From contig CAKTQR010000035.1 of assembly GCA_934597175.1 (NCBI GenBank), positions 1 to 25,281 on the forward strand: a stretch of 25,281 nucleotides of DNA, written 5' to 3'. Below, one piece after another: positions 1 to 7,729 of this stretch. This stretch comes from an uncultured Oscillospiraceae bacterium. GTDB lineage: Bacteria > Bacillota > Clostridia > Oscillospirales > Oscillospiraceae. The translations under genes and the position numbers were made by a program. Every line of letters begins with the position of its first letter. The stretch's first letter is position 1. The notes beneath the pieces were generated by a model, which searched no databases, was not told the origin of the DNA, and saw nothing but the letters and a program-made list of their open reading frames with translations.

Positions 1-115
1 GCCCCCGGCATGTCATTCACTACCGCACCGACACTTCGTTACCCCCTCACACTCCCCCTGCTGCGTATTGGATTTTGTTCTGCTGCACCTTTTTTGCCCA
101 GTTGCTTGACAGACT

Positions 116-147
116 AAAAAGCGGTCGGAATTTTCCGACCGCTTTTT
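116..147. terminator. bidirectional intrinsic terminator
   Basis: A perfect 15-bp inverted repeat (arms 116-130 and 133-147, core GCGGTCGGAA) is flanked by A5 on the left and T5 on the right, so it can terminate on both strands. The stretch 1-115 before it has no gene I can support; it is probably the 3' flank of a gene outside the window. Confidence 0.8.
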
Positions 148-158
148 GCACAAAAAAA

Positions 159-187
159 TTGAAGAATCGGCGAGCATGTGATATTAT
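159..187 (+). promoter_or_regulatory. sigma-A-like promoter of the acyltransferase gene
   Basis: TTGAAG (159-164), a 17-bp spacer and TATTAT (182-187) lie just after the terminator and about 25 bp before the first gene. Seen by eye; no start site is proven. Confidence 0.55.
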
Positions 188-212
188 TCTCATTGGAAGT
201 GTGGTGTGATTT

Positions 213-1409
213 TTGTATAGTGAGAGATATGTAAGGCCGCATATGCTGCTTTACAGGGCGGCTCAGCTCGTTGCGGCGGGCTTTGCGGCGACGGTTTTTA
301 AAAGAAAGTATATACGAAACGAGATAAAGAACGCAAAAGGTCCGTATGTCGTCGTTGCCAATCACCAGGCGGCGTATGACTTCGCAGGGCTCATCGGCGC
401 AACGAAAAGACCGCTGACATTTGTTATCAGTAACTCCTTTTATAATTCGCTGCCCATCACCGGCATCCTGCGCAAGCTCGGCGTCATCCCCAAGCAGCAG
501 TTCCAGACCACGGTCAGCGACATGCGGCGCATAAAGGCCGTCATCGAAAACGGCGAGTCGCTGGTCATTTATCCGGCGGGGCTCATGTGCGAGGACGGCA
601 TCTCGACACCTATCCCGCAGGCGACCTATAAGTTTTTGAAGTGGCTGGACGCCGATGTGTACATTGCCCGTGCAAGCGGAACATATTTCACCATGCCCAA
701 GTGGACAAAGGGCTTCAGACCGGGCCGAACTTATATGGATATATACAAGATCTTCGACCGGGCCGAGCTTAAAAAGCTCAGCGTGGGCGAGGTCAAGGAG
801 CGTGTAGACGGGGCGATACTTTTCGACGCTTACCGTGAACAGGAGGGCATCCTTTCAAAATACAGCAGCAACGATAACATCGAGGGGCTGGAAAAGGTGC
901 TGTACGTCTGTCCAAGCTGCGGGAGGGAGTTCACCGTCAAAGTAAAAAACGGCAACACCATCTATTGCACCGACTGCGGCTTTGCCGAGCGCAGCGACGA
1001 GTACGGCTTTCTGCATCTTATCGGCGAGGGCGAGGAGCTTCGCTATGTCTCCGACTGGAGCAGGCTCATTTACGAAAAGCATAAGGAGATGCTAAAGCAG
1101 CATCCCGAGTTTACCCTGAGCGCCAAAACGAGGATATACATGCTCGACTACGACAGGCATAAATTCACATGGGTCGGACTGGGCACGCTCACGCTCGGCA
1201 AAACGGCGTTCAGGCTCGAGGGCGTTATAAACGGCAGCAGCGTCGACATGACGATACCGTCGACCAAGCTCCCGACGCTTCCGTTCAAGCCCGGCAAGTA
1301 CCTTGAGGTGCAAAACGGCGGCGACATTTACCGCTGCGAGCTTGACGACGGCAAGCTGGTCATGAAATTTATAAACACCGTTAAGGCGTTTTTTGAGCTT
1401 AATAACTGA
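213..1409 (+). CDS. PlsC-like lysophospholipid acyltransferase with zinc ribbon
   Basis: This is a 1-acyl-glycerol-3-phosphate acyltransferase family protein of 398 aa. It would transfer an acyl chain to a lysophospholipid or related acceptor at the membrane. The family's catalytic HX4D motif is visible as NHQAAYD (His51, Asp56), and a YPAG motif near residue 120 sits where FPEG normally binds the acceptor phosphate. The C-terminal half is unusual: a CPSC...CTDC zinc ribbon at about 233-255 is followed by roughly 140 residues I do not recognise. The start chosen is TTG at 213, with GGAAGTG upstream; an in-frame ATG at 243 would lose ten residues and spare all motifs. Acceptor and acyl donor cannot be told from sequence. 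Confidence 0.8.
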   Translation: MYSERYVRPHMLLYRAAQLVAAGFAATVFKRKYIRNEIKNAKGPYVVVANHQAAYDFAGLIGATKRPLTFVISNSFYNSLPITGILRKLGVIPKQQFQTTVSDMRRIKAVIENGESLVIYPAGLMCEDGISTPIPQATYKFLKWLDADVYIARASGTYFTMPKWTKGFRPGRTYMDIYKIFDRAELKKLSVGEVKERVDGAILFDAYREQEGILSKYSSNDNIEGLEKVLYVCPSCGREFTVKVKNGNTIYCTDCGFAERSDEYGFLHLIGEGEELRYVSDWSRLIYEKHKEMLKQHPEFTLSAKTRIYMLDYDRHKFTWVGLGTLTLGKTAFRLEGVINGSSVDMTIPSTKLPTLPFKPGKYLEVQNGGDIYRCELDDGKLVMKFINTVKAFFELNN

Positions 1410-1441
1410 TTTGATAGGTGACTTGAGCCGAGGTATATGGT

Positions 1442-1846
1442 ATGATGAATGTAACAGAGGTCGCAGCGGCGCTCATTTGGGAAAACGGCAGATTCATGAT
1501 ATGCCGCAGACCGGCGCATAAGGCGAGAGGTCTGCTGTGGGAATTTGTCGGCGGTAAGGTCGAGCCCGGCGAGACTAAGCAGCAGGCGCTCGTGCGAGAG
1601 TGCATGGAGGAGCTGGCGGTCAGGGTGACCGTAGGCGATGTGTTCATGGAGCTTGTGCACGAGTATCCGGATATCACCGTGCGCCTTACGCTGTTTAACG
1701 CCGCCATCGCCGAGGGCGAGCCGCAGATGCTCGAGCACTGCGACATTAAATGGATAACTCCTGCGGAGATAGGCAACTATGATTTCTGCCCCGCAGACGA
1801 GGAAATACTAAAGAAAATAATAAATGATCATAAGGAGAATGTTTAA
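1442..1846 (+). CDS. Nudix hydrolase, MutT/8-oxo-dGTP diphosphatase-like
   Basis: A 134-aa Nudix protein. The Nudix box GX5EX7REUXEEXGU is complete at residues 38-60 (GKVEPGE...RECMEELAV) except that the last Gly is Ala. Length and the WEFVGGKVEPGE context match MutT-type (deoxy)nucleoside triphosphate diphosphatases that clear oxidised nucleotides, but Nudix substrates are hard to predict. The GAGG at about 1430-1433 serves either ATG 1442 or ATG 1445. Its stop codon abuts the ATG of the next gene, so the two are probably cotranscribed. Confidence 0.85.
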   Translation: MMNVTEVAAALIWENGRFMICRRPAHKARGLLWEFVGGKVEPGETKQQALVRECMEELAVRVTVGDVFMELVHEYPDITVRLTLFNAAIAEGEPQMLEHCDIKWITPAEIGNYDFCPADEEILKKIINDHKENV

Positions 1847-2101
1847 ATGGATCTTAACAATGTCAACTGGAACGCCGCACGCAAGGGCGTGCTCGTCGTC
1901 TGGGCAGGCGCATTTGCCCACACCGTTCTTAAGAAAAATCCCATAATGCCCGCAATTTTGCTGAGCATGCATCTTGCCGAGTACCTCATCGTTGCGAGAA
2001 AGGCCGGCAAGGCCGTCTGGTATGACGATCTTCGCTGCTTCCTCAACACCGCCCTCTACGGCTTCACCTTCTGGCTTCCCATGAAGCTCGAGATAGAGTA
2101 A
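1847..2101 (+). CDS. small membrane protein of unknown function
   Basis: An 84-aa protein I do not recognise. It starts at the base after the Nudix stop codon and has a clear AAGGAG (1832-1837) inside the end of that gene, so translation is real and probably coupled. It contains two or three hydrophobic stretches (about residues 14-25, 33-48 and 64-77) with conserved-looking Trp, His and Tyr residues and reads like a compact integral membrane protein. No catalytic motif is visible. A hairpin follows directly. Confidence 0.7.
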   Translation: MDLNNVNWNAARKGVLVVWAGAFAHTVLKKNPIMPAILLSMHLAEYLIVARKAGKAVWYDDLRCFLNTALYGFTFWLPMKLEIE

Positions 2102-2113
2102 GAAAACAGGATT

Positions 2114-2140
2114 ATCCCCCTCCGTTCAAGAGGGGGATTT
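2114..2140 (+). terminator. hairpin, weak intrinsic terminator
   Basis: A 9-bp GC-rich stem (ATCCCCCTC 2114-2122 with 2130-2138, seven-base loop) has only three T after it. It may reduce rather than stop read-through into the methyltransferase gene, which has no obvious promoter of its own. Confidence 0.5.
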
Positions 2141-2162
2141 ATCATAACACGGAGGTGCTTTA

Positions 2163-2936
2163 GTGGAAAAGACCGAGAAATGGAACAGGGTGGCGGGCGA
2201 TTATCAAAAGGTCTGCGCCCAAGGCGGAAATGACTATAACGAGAAGCTCATTGCCTTTTTGCTTAACGAGGGCATGCTGCGTCCCGGGTGCAGGGTGCTC
2301 GACCTCGGCTGCGGCGTGGGCAAATACGGCAGAGTGTTCGCAGGCTTCGGCTGCGATGTGACGCTTGCCGATATCTCGCCGAGGATGCTCGAATTTGCGG
2401 CGCAGAACATGGCGGAGTTTACTACCCCGTGGCGCACGCTGCTGTGCGATTTTGACGAAATAAGCTCCGAGGAGGCGGCATCCGGCGGCCGGTACGAGCT
2501 ATCGATATCGACCATGAGCCCCGCCGTACACAGTGTCGAGACGGTGAAAAAGTTTGCAGCAATAACAGACGGGTGGTGCTTCATAGCCGCCTTTTCGCAG
2601 TGGAGCGAGCCGGACAGGGACGAGCTTTTTAAGCGCATGGGCGTCGAGCGCCAAACCTTCAACGGCAACGCAAGGGAGGACTGCGGCGAGCTTATCCAAA
2701 GCGTGTCGATGGCGGGATTTACGCCGCAGGTCAAATATGTCGACTACTGCTGGAGCGACGGCCGCAGCGTGGACGACACCGTGCGGTATATGCTCGAACG
2801 CTATTTTTCCCCGACCGAGCAGACGGACGAGCTTCGGGAGAGCATGTATAATACCGTTTCCGAGCTTGCGCAAAACGGAGTTTTCACCGACCGTGTGAAC
2901 ACAAGGGTTGCGTGGATATATTGGAGCACAAAATAA
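2163..2936 (+). CDS. class I SAM-dependent methyltransferase
   Basis: A 257-aa protein with methyltransferase motif I (VLDLGCGVGKYG, residues 45-56), the acidic loop after strand 2 (ADISPRML, near 70) and a motif near CDFDEIS. It should therefore bind S-adenosylmethionine in a Rossmann fold. The substrate cannot be told; the general form is that of small-molecule methyltransferases of the UbiE/Methyltransf_11-25 type. GTG start at 2163 with GGAGGTG at 2151-2157. A new promoter begins at its stop codon, so it ends a transcription unit. Confidence 0.8.
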   Translation: MEKTEKWNRVAGDYQKVCAQGGNDYNEKLIAFLLNEGMLRPGCRVLDLGCGVGKYGRVFAGFGCDVTLADISPRMLEFAAQNMAEFTTPWRTLLCDFDEISSEEAASGGRYELSISTMSPAVHSVETVKKFAAITDGWCFIAAFSQWSEPDRDELFKRMGVERQTFNGNAREDCGELIQSVSMAGFTPQVKYVDYCWSDGRSVDDTVRYMLERYFSPTEQTDELRESMYNTVSELAQNGVFTDRVNTRVAWIYWSTK

Positions 2937-2965
2937 TAGACACGGGCGGCAGACTATGCTAAAAT
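2937..2965 (+). promoter_or_regulatory. promoter of the DUF5058/M20 operon
   Basis: TAGACA (2937-2942), exactly 17 bp, TAAAAT (2960-2965); 31 bp before the GTG start. The -35 box begins directly after the preceding stop codon. Confidence 0.6.
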
Positions 2966-2995
2966 GTTAACATATTTTAAAGAGAGGGTGATACG

Positions 2996-3760
2996 GTGTC
3001 AATACTTCAAAGGCTCAACAGCCCGACAATGTATCTGATATGCGGCGGGATAATCTTATTCGTCGCCATAGTGTGCGTATTTTTCATGGTGAGGGCTTAC
3101 AGAGCGGGACTTGCCATCGGAATGGACAAAACGAAAATGAAGCGGACGATAACCGCAAGTGCGACATTTGCGGTGCTGCCCAGCGTGGGAATCCTCCTGG
3201 GCGTTATAGCCCTGTCCGGCAGCTTGGGAACTCCGCTGCCGTGGCTGCGCCTTTCCGTCATCGGTGCACTGCATTATGAGACGCAGGTCGCCGTCGGCGC
3301 TGCCGAGGCTATCGGTCTGTCGGGACTCAACGCCTCCGAGATGACGGCGCAGGCGTTCACGACCATTGCACTCGTCATGAGCTTCTGCATCATGTGGGGC
3401 ATGGTGTTCTCCGTGTTCTTCAACAAGCGCTATCTTAAAAAGCTCAAGACCCCGAAAAGCGCAAACTCCGGCGCACCCGGCTTCGGTGACAGCGCCATGA
3501 CCGCAATGTTCATCGGCCTTGTCAGCGCATACATCGGAAGCTACATAGGCTCATTTGTCTCCGGCGGAGCGGGCGGAATGTTCAGCTTCACGGGCTCTTG
3601 GCTGCCGCTTGCGGTGGCTGTCATAGCGGGTGCCGTGATGGCGGTGTTCATCTGGCTTGCGGAGAAGAAAAAGGCTGCTTGGGTGGAGAGCTTCTCCATC
3701 GCAGGCAGCATGATAATCGCAATGGCGGCCGCCGTTGTGATAAACGGACTTGTAAAGTAA
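2996..3760 (+). CDS. DUF5058 family multi-pass membrane protein
   Basis: A 254-aa integral membrane protein with about six hydrophobic segments (roughly 13-33, 52-74, 115-140, 163-187, 200-220, 232-252). The N-terminal NSPTMYLICGGI, the IGMDKTKMKRTITASA loop and the PWLRLSVIGALHYE stretch match what I know of the DUF5058 family, whose function is not established. GTG start at 2996 after AGAGAGGGTG. It is followed 14 bp later by a second membrane protein and then by an M20 peptidase. The inferred job is transport or channel activity linked to the peptidase substrate, possibly as a two-subunit complex. Confidence 0.75.
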   Translation: MSILQRLNSPTMYLICGGIILFVAIVCVFFMVRAYRAGLAIGMDKTKMKRTITASATFAVLPSVGILLGVIALSGSLGTPLPWLRLSVIGALHYETQVAVGAAEAIGLSGLNASEMTAQAFTTIALVMSFCIMWGMVFSVFFNKRYLKKLKTPKSANSGAPGFGDSAMTAMFIGLVSAYIGSYIGSFVSGGAGGMFSFTGSWLPLAVAVIAGAVMAVFIWLAEKKKAAWVESFSIAGSMIIAMAAAVVINGLVK

Positions 3761-3774
3761 GGAGGTGCGGGAAA

Positions 3775-4467
3775 ATGACCGAAAAGGAAAAGAACGAGCT
3801 GTTTGAAAAATATAACGACCGCACTCATGTCTACGGCAGGATAGCCTGCATCGTTACGCTTATCCTGCTCATCGGTGCACCGTTCGTGATGGGTCTGTAC
3901 CTCGGCGCTATGCCGAGCATGCCCGCCTTCGGCAAGGCGTTTCTCGCCGTGGGCATCGTGTGGTTTGTAAGCTGCATAGCGGAGTATCTTGTCTACACGC
4001 CGATGCTGGGCGCAGGCGGCGGCTACCTTGCTTTCATGACCGGCAATCTTATCAATATGAAAATACCCTGCGCCGTGAACGCCCGTGACATCGTCGGGGC
4101 AAAGACCGGCACGCCCGAAAACGAGATAATCTCGACCCTGTCGATCGCAACGGCGTCCCTCGTGACGGTCGTAGTTCTTGCACTCGGCGTTGCGCTGCTC
4201 ATCCCCTTGCAGCCTATCCTGCAAGACCCGGCGCTTCAGCCTGCGTTTGAAAATGTTGTCCCGGCGCTGTTCGGCGCAATGGCGTACAAGTATTTCCGCA
4301 ACAATATGAAGATAGCGATAATCCCGCTGACGGTCATGAGCCTGCTGTTTATCTTCGTGCCGAGCCTCACCTCGTCGACGAGCTTCATGATCCTGCCCAG
4401 CGGCGCAATTGCCATCGGCATTGCATATCTCATGTACAAAAAGCGTTATAAGGTGGCGAGCAAATGA
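3775..4467 (+). CDS. multi-pass membrane protein, partner of DUF5058 protein
   Basis: A 230-aa membrane protein with six or seven hydrophobic segments, an N-terminal charged cytoplasmic stretch (MTEKEKNELFEKYNDR) and a polar loop between segments that includes LAFMTGNLINMKIPCA and DIVGAKTGTPENE. I do not recognise a characterised family. The frame stays open upstream to 3598, inside the previous gene, but AAGGAGG at 3759-3765 fixes the start at ATG 3775. Its stop overlaps the ATG of the M20 gene by four bases (ATGA), which indicates coupled translation. It probably works with the DUF5058 protein. Confidence 0.75.
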   Translation: MTEKEKNELFEKYNDRTHVYGRIACIVTLILLIGAPFVMGLYLGAMPSMPAFGKAFLAVGIVWFVSCIAEYLVYTPMLGAGGGYLAFMTGNLINMKIPCAVNARDIVGAKTGTPENEIISTLSIATASLVTVVVLALGVALLIPLQPILQDPALQPAFENVVPALFGAMAYKYFRNNMKIAIIPLTVMSLLFIFVPSLTSSTSFMILPSGAIAIGIAYLMYKKRYKVASK

Positions 4468-5894
4468 ATATTAAAAAGGTCGGCATAGCCGCAGCGGCGC
4501 TCTCACCGCTTGCTGCCGCAGTCGTGCGCACGGCGCTGATGCCGAAAAAGGTGTCGGATTACGCTCCGCAGCCGGACAGTGAGCGCACGGAGCTTTACGC
4601 AAAAAAGCTCTCGCAGATGGTCAGATACGAGACCGTGTCAGACCCCAATGAACCGCAGGTCGAGAAGTTTTTGGGCTTCCACAAGGTGCTCGAGGAGCTG
4701 TTCCCCCTCGTGCACGAGAAGCTCGAAAAGACCGAGATAGACGGCAATCTCTTGTACTACTGGAAGGGCAAAAGCTCCGACAAACCGGTGGTTTTAATGA
4801 GCCATCAGGATGTCGTCCCCGCCGACGGCGTGTGGGAGCATGAGCCGTTCTCCGGCGACATTGCAGACGGCAAGGTCTGGGGCAGGGGAGCGGCGGACAC
4901 CAAGTGCACCGTCATGGCGTTCTTCCAAGCCGTTGAGGAGCTGCTTGCGGCGGGCTACACGCCCGAGCAGGATGTGTACCTCGCTTCGTCCTGCACCGAG
5001 GAGTGGGGCGGCGACGGCGCACCGAAGATAGTTGCCGAGCTAAAGCGCCGCGGCGTTGCGCCGTTTTTGGTCTGCGACGAGGGCGGCGGAATAATCTCCG
5101 AGCCCGTCGGCGGCATCAAGGGCAACTACGCCATGATAGGCGTGTTTGAAAAGGGTCAGGGCAATGTGAAGTTCACCGCCCGCTCCGGCGGCGGACATTC
5201 GAGCGCACCTCCCAAAAATTCGCCAATCGCAAGGCTCGCTGCGTTTGAAAACAGCGTCGAAAAGCACAGCCCGTTCAAAAAGCGCTTCCCGCACGAGGTC
5301 GAGGCGATGTTTAAAACGCTTGCACCGTATGCGGGCTTCGGCATGAGGCTGCTGTTCGGCAACATGTGGCTGTTTAAGCCGCTGCTAAAGCTTGTGCTGC
5401 CCATGGTGTCGGCGCAGGCGGGCGCAATGCTGCACACGACGATAGCGTTTACAATGCAATCCGGCTCGGATGCCCGCAATGTGCTCCCGACGGAGGCATC
5501 CGTTTGGGCGAACATGCGCTTTATCCCGCATCAGGGCAAGGACGAGAGCCTCAGGCTCATTAAAAAGCGTGCCGATAAATACGGTCTTGAGACCGAGGTC
5601 ATCTCCGCCAAGGACTACACCGAGGCTGCGGATATAAACGGCGAGGGCTGGCATTTTGCCGTGAGCGTCATTGAAAAGACCTTCCCCGGTCTTGCCGCAA
5701 GCCCCTATGTCATGACCGGCGGCACGGACGCAAGGTTTTATCAGGAGATATGCCCGAACTGCATCCGCTTCGGCCCGGTCATCTACGGTCCGGAGCAGCT
5801 CAAGGGCATGCACGGCTTAAACGAAAACATCACCTGCGACTGCCTCCCCGGCGCTGTCGACTTCTATAAAAATCTAATCAACATGAATAAATGA
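4464..5894 (+). CDS. M20 family metallopeptidase, membrane-anchored
   Basis: A 476-aa M20/M25/M40 di-zinc amidohydrolase (carboxypeptidase/dipeptidase/deacylase type). Visible ligands and catalytic residues are MSHQD (His114, Asp116), RGAADTK (Asp145), CTEEWGG (Glu179, Glu180), VCDEG (Asp205) and the late GMHGLNENI His. SGGGHSS belongs to the lid/dimerisation domain. A hydrophobic N-terminus (residues 5-25) could anchor it in the membrane. Length and motif spacing are closer to PM20D1/Xaa-His-dipeptidase-like members than to short DapE. Substrate is unknown; candidates are small peptides or N-acyl amino acids. Third gene of its operon; a terminator follows. Confidence 0.85.
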   Translation: MNIKKVGIAAAALSPLAAAVVRTALMPKKVSDYAPQPDSERTELYAKKLSQMVRYETVSDPNEPQVEKFLGFHKVLEELFPLVHEKLEKTEIDGNLLYYWKGKSSDKPVVLMSHQDVVPADGVWEHEPFSGDIADGKVWGRGAADTKCTVMAFFQAVEELLAAGYTPEQDVYLASSCTEEWGGDGAPKIVAELKRRGVAPFLVCDEGGGIISEPVGGIKGNYAMIGVFEKGQGNVKFTARSGGGHSSAPPKNSPIARLAAFENSVEKHSPFKKRFPHEVEAMFKTLAPYAGFGMRLLFGNMWLFKPLLKLVLPMVSAQAGAMLHTTIAFTMQSGSDARNVLPTEASVWANMRFIPHQGKDESLRLIKKRADKYGLETEVISAKDYTEAADINGEGWHFAVSVIEKTFPGLAASPYVMTGGTDARFYQEICPNCIRFGPVIYGPEQLKGMHGLNENITCDCLPGAVDFYKNLINMNK

Positions 5895-5929
5895 AAAACG
5901 AGCTCCGATTTCTCGGAGCTCGTTTTTTT
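5894..5929. terminator. bidirectional terminator between convergent operons
   Basis: A stem of about 15 bp (AAAAACGAGCTCCGA 5894-5908 with 5913-5927) and T7. It overlaps the M20 stop codon and also serves the ABC operon arriving on the minus strand. Confidence 0.85.
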
Positions 5930-5943
5930 GGTATCTATAACTG

Positions 5944-6738
5944 TCAGGAGAGCAGTATTTGATCGGATTCTATCTGAGTACCTGCGACCTGCGCAAATTT
6001 GTCCATCAGCTCGTGCTTTGTGAGCTTGGCCTTTTCCCCGCCCTCAACATCGAGGATGATGTGTCCCTCGTGCATCATGATGAGGCGGGTACCGTGCTTG
6101 ATGGCGTCCTTCATGTTGTGGGTTATCATCATTGCCGTGAGGTTGTTTTCCTTGACGATGCGGTCTGATAGCTCAAGCACCTTTGCCGCCGTTGCCGGGT
6201 CGAGAGCCGCCGTGTGCTCGTCAAGAAGCAGGAGCTTCGGCTTTTGCATCGACGCCATGAGAAGCGTCAGAGCCTGACGCTGGCCGCCGGACAGAAGTCC
6301 AACCTTGGCTGTCAGCCTGTCCTCAAGGCCGAGACCGAGAGTGCTTAAAAGCTCACGGTACTGCTCACGCTCGGCGTTGGTCACGCCCCAGCGGAGAGTG
6401 CGGCTCTTGCCTCTGCGCAGAGCCAGAGCGAGGTTTTCTTCGATCTGCATGTTGGGCGCAGTGCCCATCATGGGGTCCTGGAACACACGGCCGATGTATG
6501 CGGCTCTTTTATGCTCGGGCTGACCGGTGACATCGACGCCGTCGATGATGATAGAGCCGGAGTCGACCGGCCAAACGCCCGCAATGGCGTTTAACATCGT
6601 CGACTTGCCTGCGCCGTTGCCGCCGATGACGGTGACAAAATCGCCGGGCTTAAGATGAAGACTCAGGTTTTGCAGAGCCTTTTTTTCGTTTATCGTACCT
6701 GCATTGAAGGTCTTGCAGACAGATTTAAGTTCCAGCAT
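5944..6738 (-). CDS. ABC importer ATPase, TrpZ/LivF-like
   Basis: A 264-aa ABC ATPase. Walker A is GGNGAGKST (39-47), the Q-loop is VFQDP, the signature LSGGQ (149-153), Walker B LLLLDEH (Asp173, Glu174, His175) and the switch is ITHNM. The DEHTAALDP form is typical of ATPases paired with TrpX/TrpY-like importers. The start is ATG 6738 with AAGGAGG just upstream; the frame is open further upstream but without support. The gene overlaps the end of the permease gene by 14 bp, so the two are translationally coupled. It powers uptake by the adjacent permease and binding protein. Last gene of the operon. Confidence 0.9.
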   Translation of the reverse strand: MLELKSVCKTFNAGTINEKKALQNLSLHLKPGDFVTVIGGNGAGKSTMLNAIAGVWPVDSGSIIIDGVDVTGQPEHKRAAYIGRVFQDPMMGTAPNMQIEENLALALRRGKSRTLRWGVTNAEREQYRELLSTLGLGLEDRLTAKVGLLSGGQRQALTLLMASMQKPKLLLLDEHTAALDPATAAKVLELSDRIVKENNLTAMMITHNMKDAIKHGTRLIMMHEGHIILDVEGGEKAKLTKHELMDKFAQVAGTQIESDQILLS

Positions 6739-7690
6739 GATTTGCCTCCTTTTTGCTTTGCTTTCCGGCAAGCTTAAACGAGCTTTTTGACTGCGAGCGT
6801 ATATACGGCACTGCAAGGAACGCCGCAACGATGACAGCGGTGAACAGCTTCAGGTCGTTCGGGTCGAGCTTGAGCCAAAGGATGACGACCATGACGAGGT
6901 AGTAAACAATACCGCCGAGCACGACGAACAAAAGACGGACATAAAACTGGCTGCCCTTGCGGAAAAATGCGTCGCACAGCACCTCGCCGATGATGACCGC
7001 CGCAAGGCCGATGACGATAGCACCTCTGCCCATGTTGACATCGGCAAAGCCCTGATACTGAGCCATGAGACCGCCCGACAGGGCGACCATGCCGTTTGAA
7101 AGCGAAAGGCCGATGAGCTTCATGTTGTTAATGTTGATGCCCTGCGCACGGCTCATTGCGGGGTTAGAGCCCGTGGCTCGGATGGCCGAGCCCTGTTCCG
7201 TGCCGAAGTACCAGTACAGTGCGGCAATTATAACGATCGCAAAGATCGCACCCTTGACTATCGCCGAGGGGATGTTTCTCAGGCTGATGAGCAGGTCATA
7301 CACATCGGGGTTTGCGGGCTTATTTGCCGACATGCCCATGATGCGCAGGTTGACAGAGTACAGCGCAAACTGCGTCAGAATACCGGCGAGGATGGCGGGT
7401 ATGCCGAGCTTCGTGTGCAGAAGCCCGGTGCACAGACCGGCCAACATTCCGGCGATGACGGCGATGATGAGTGCAACATACGCAGGGTAGCCTGCGATGA
7501 TGAGCATGACCGTAACGGCACCGCCTGTAGCAAACGATCCGTCGACCGTCAGATCTGCGATATCCAGCAGACGGAAGGTCAGGTACACACCCAGAGCCAT
7601 TATGCCCCAGATTATGCCCTGCGCCACGCCGCCGGGCATTCGTGTTATCAAATTTGGCAGACTTAAGGCTGCAAGCAGTGCCGTGTTCAT
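6725..7690 (-). CDS. ABC importer permease, TrpY-like (BPD_transp_2)
   Basis: A 321-aa polytopic permease of the branched-chain amino acid/sugar class (BPD_transp_2). It has about eight to nine hydrophobic segments. The features RLLDIADLTVDGSFATGGA, LHTKLGIPAILAGILTQ and RATGSNPAMSRAQGIN are those found in permeases encoded with ABC_sub_bind lipoproteins. ATG at 7690, preceded on the minus strand by GAGGT. It sits between the binding protein (39 bp upstream) and the ATPase (14-bp overlap), so one three-gene transcript is expected. It probably forms a homodimeric channel. Confidence 0.9.
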   Translation of the reverse strand: MNTALLAALSLPNLITRMPGGVAQGIIWGIMALGVYLTFRLLDIADLTVDGSFATGGAVTVMLIIAGYPAYVALIIAVIAGMLAGLCTGLLHTKLGIPAILAGILTQFALYSVNLRIMGMSANKPANPDVYDLLISLRNIPSAIVKGAIFAIVIIAALYWYFGTEQGSAIRATGSNPAMSRAQGININNMKLIGLSLSNGMVALSGGLMAQYQGFADVNMGRGAIVIGLAAVIIGEVLCDAFFRKGSQFYVRLLFVVLGGIVYYLVMVVILWLKLDPNDLKLFTAVIVAAFLAVPYIRSQSKSSFKLAGKQSKKEANHAGT

Positions 7691-7729
7691 AGCTTTACCT
7701 CACAAATTTTATTGTTGCTGTTGATATAA

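Noticed and set aside
1..115. Possible gene end at the left edge
   Set aside because: No convincing coding frame or motif in this stretch.
3598..3774. Extended start of the second membrane protein within the DUF5058 gene
   Set aside because: AAGGAGG directly precedes ATG 3775, and the extension is a Cys/His/Arg-rich shadow frame.
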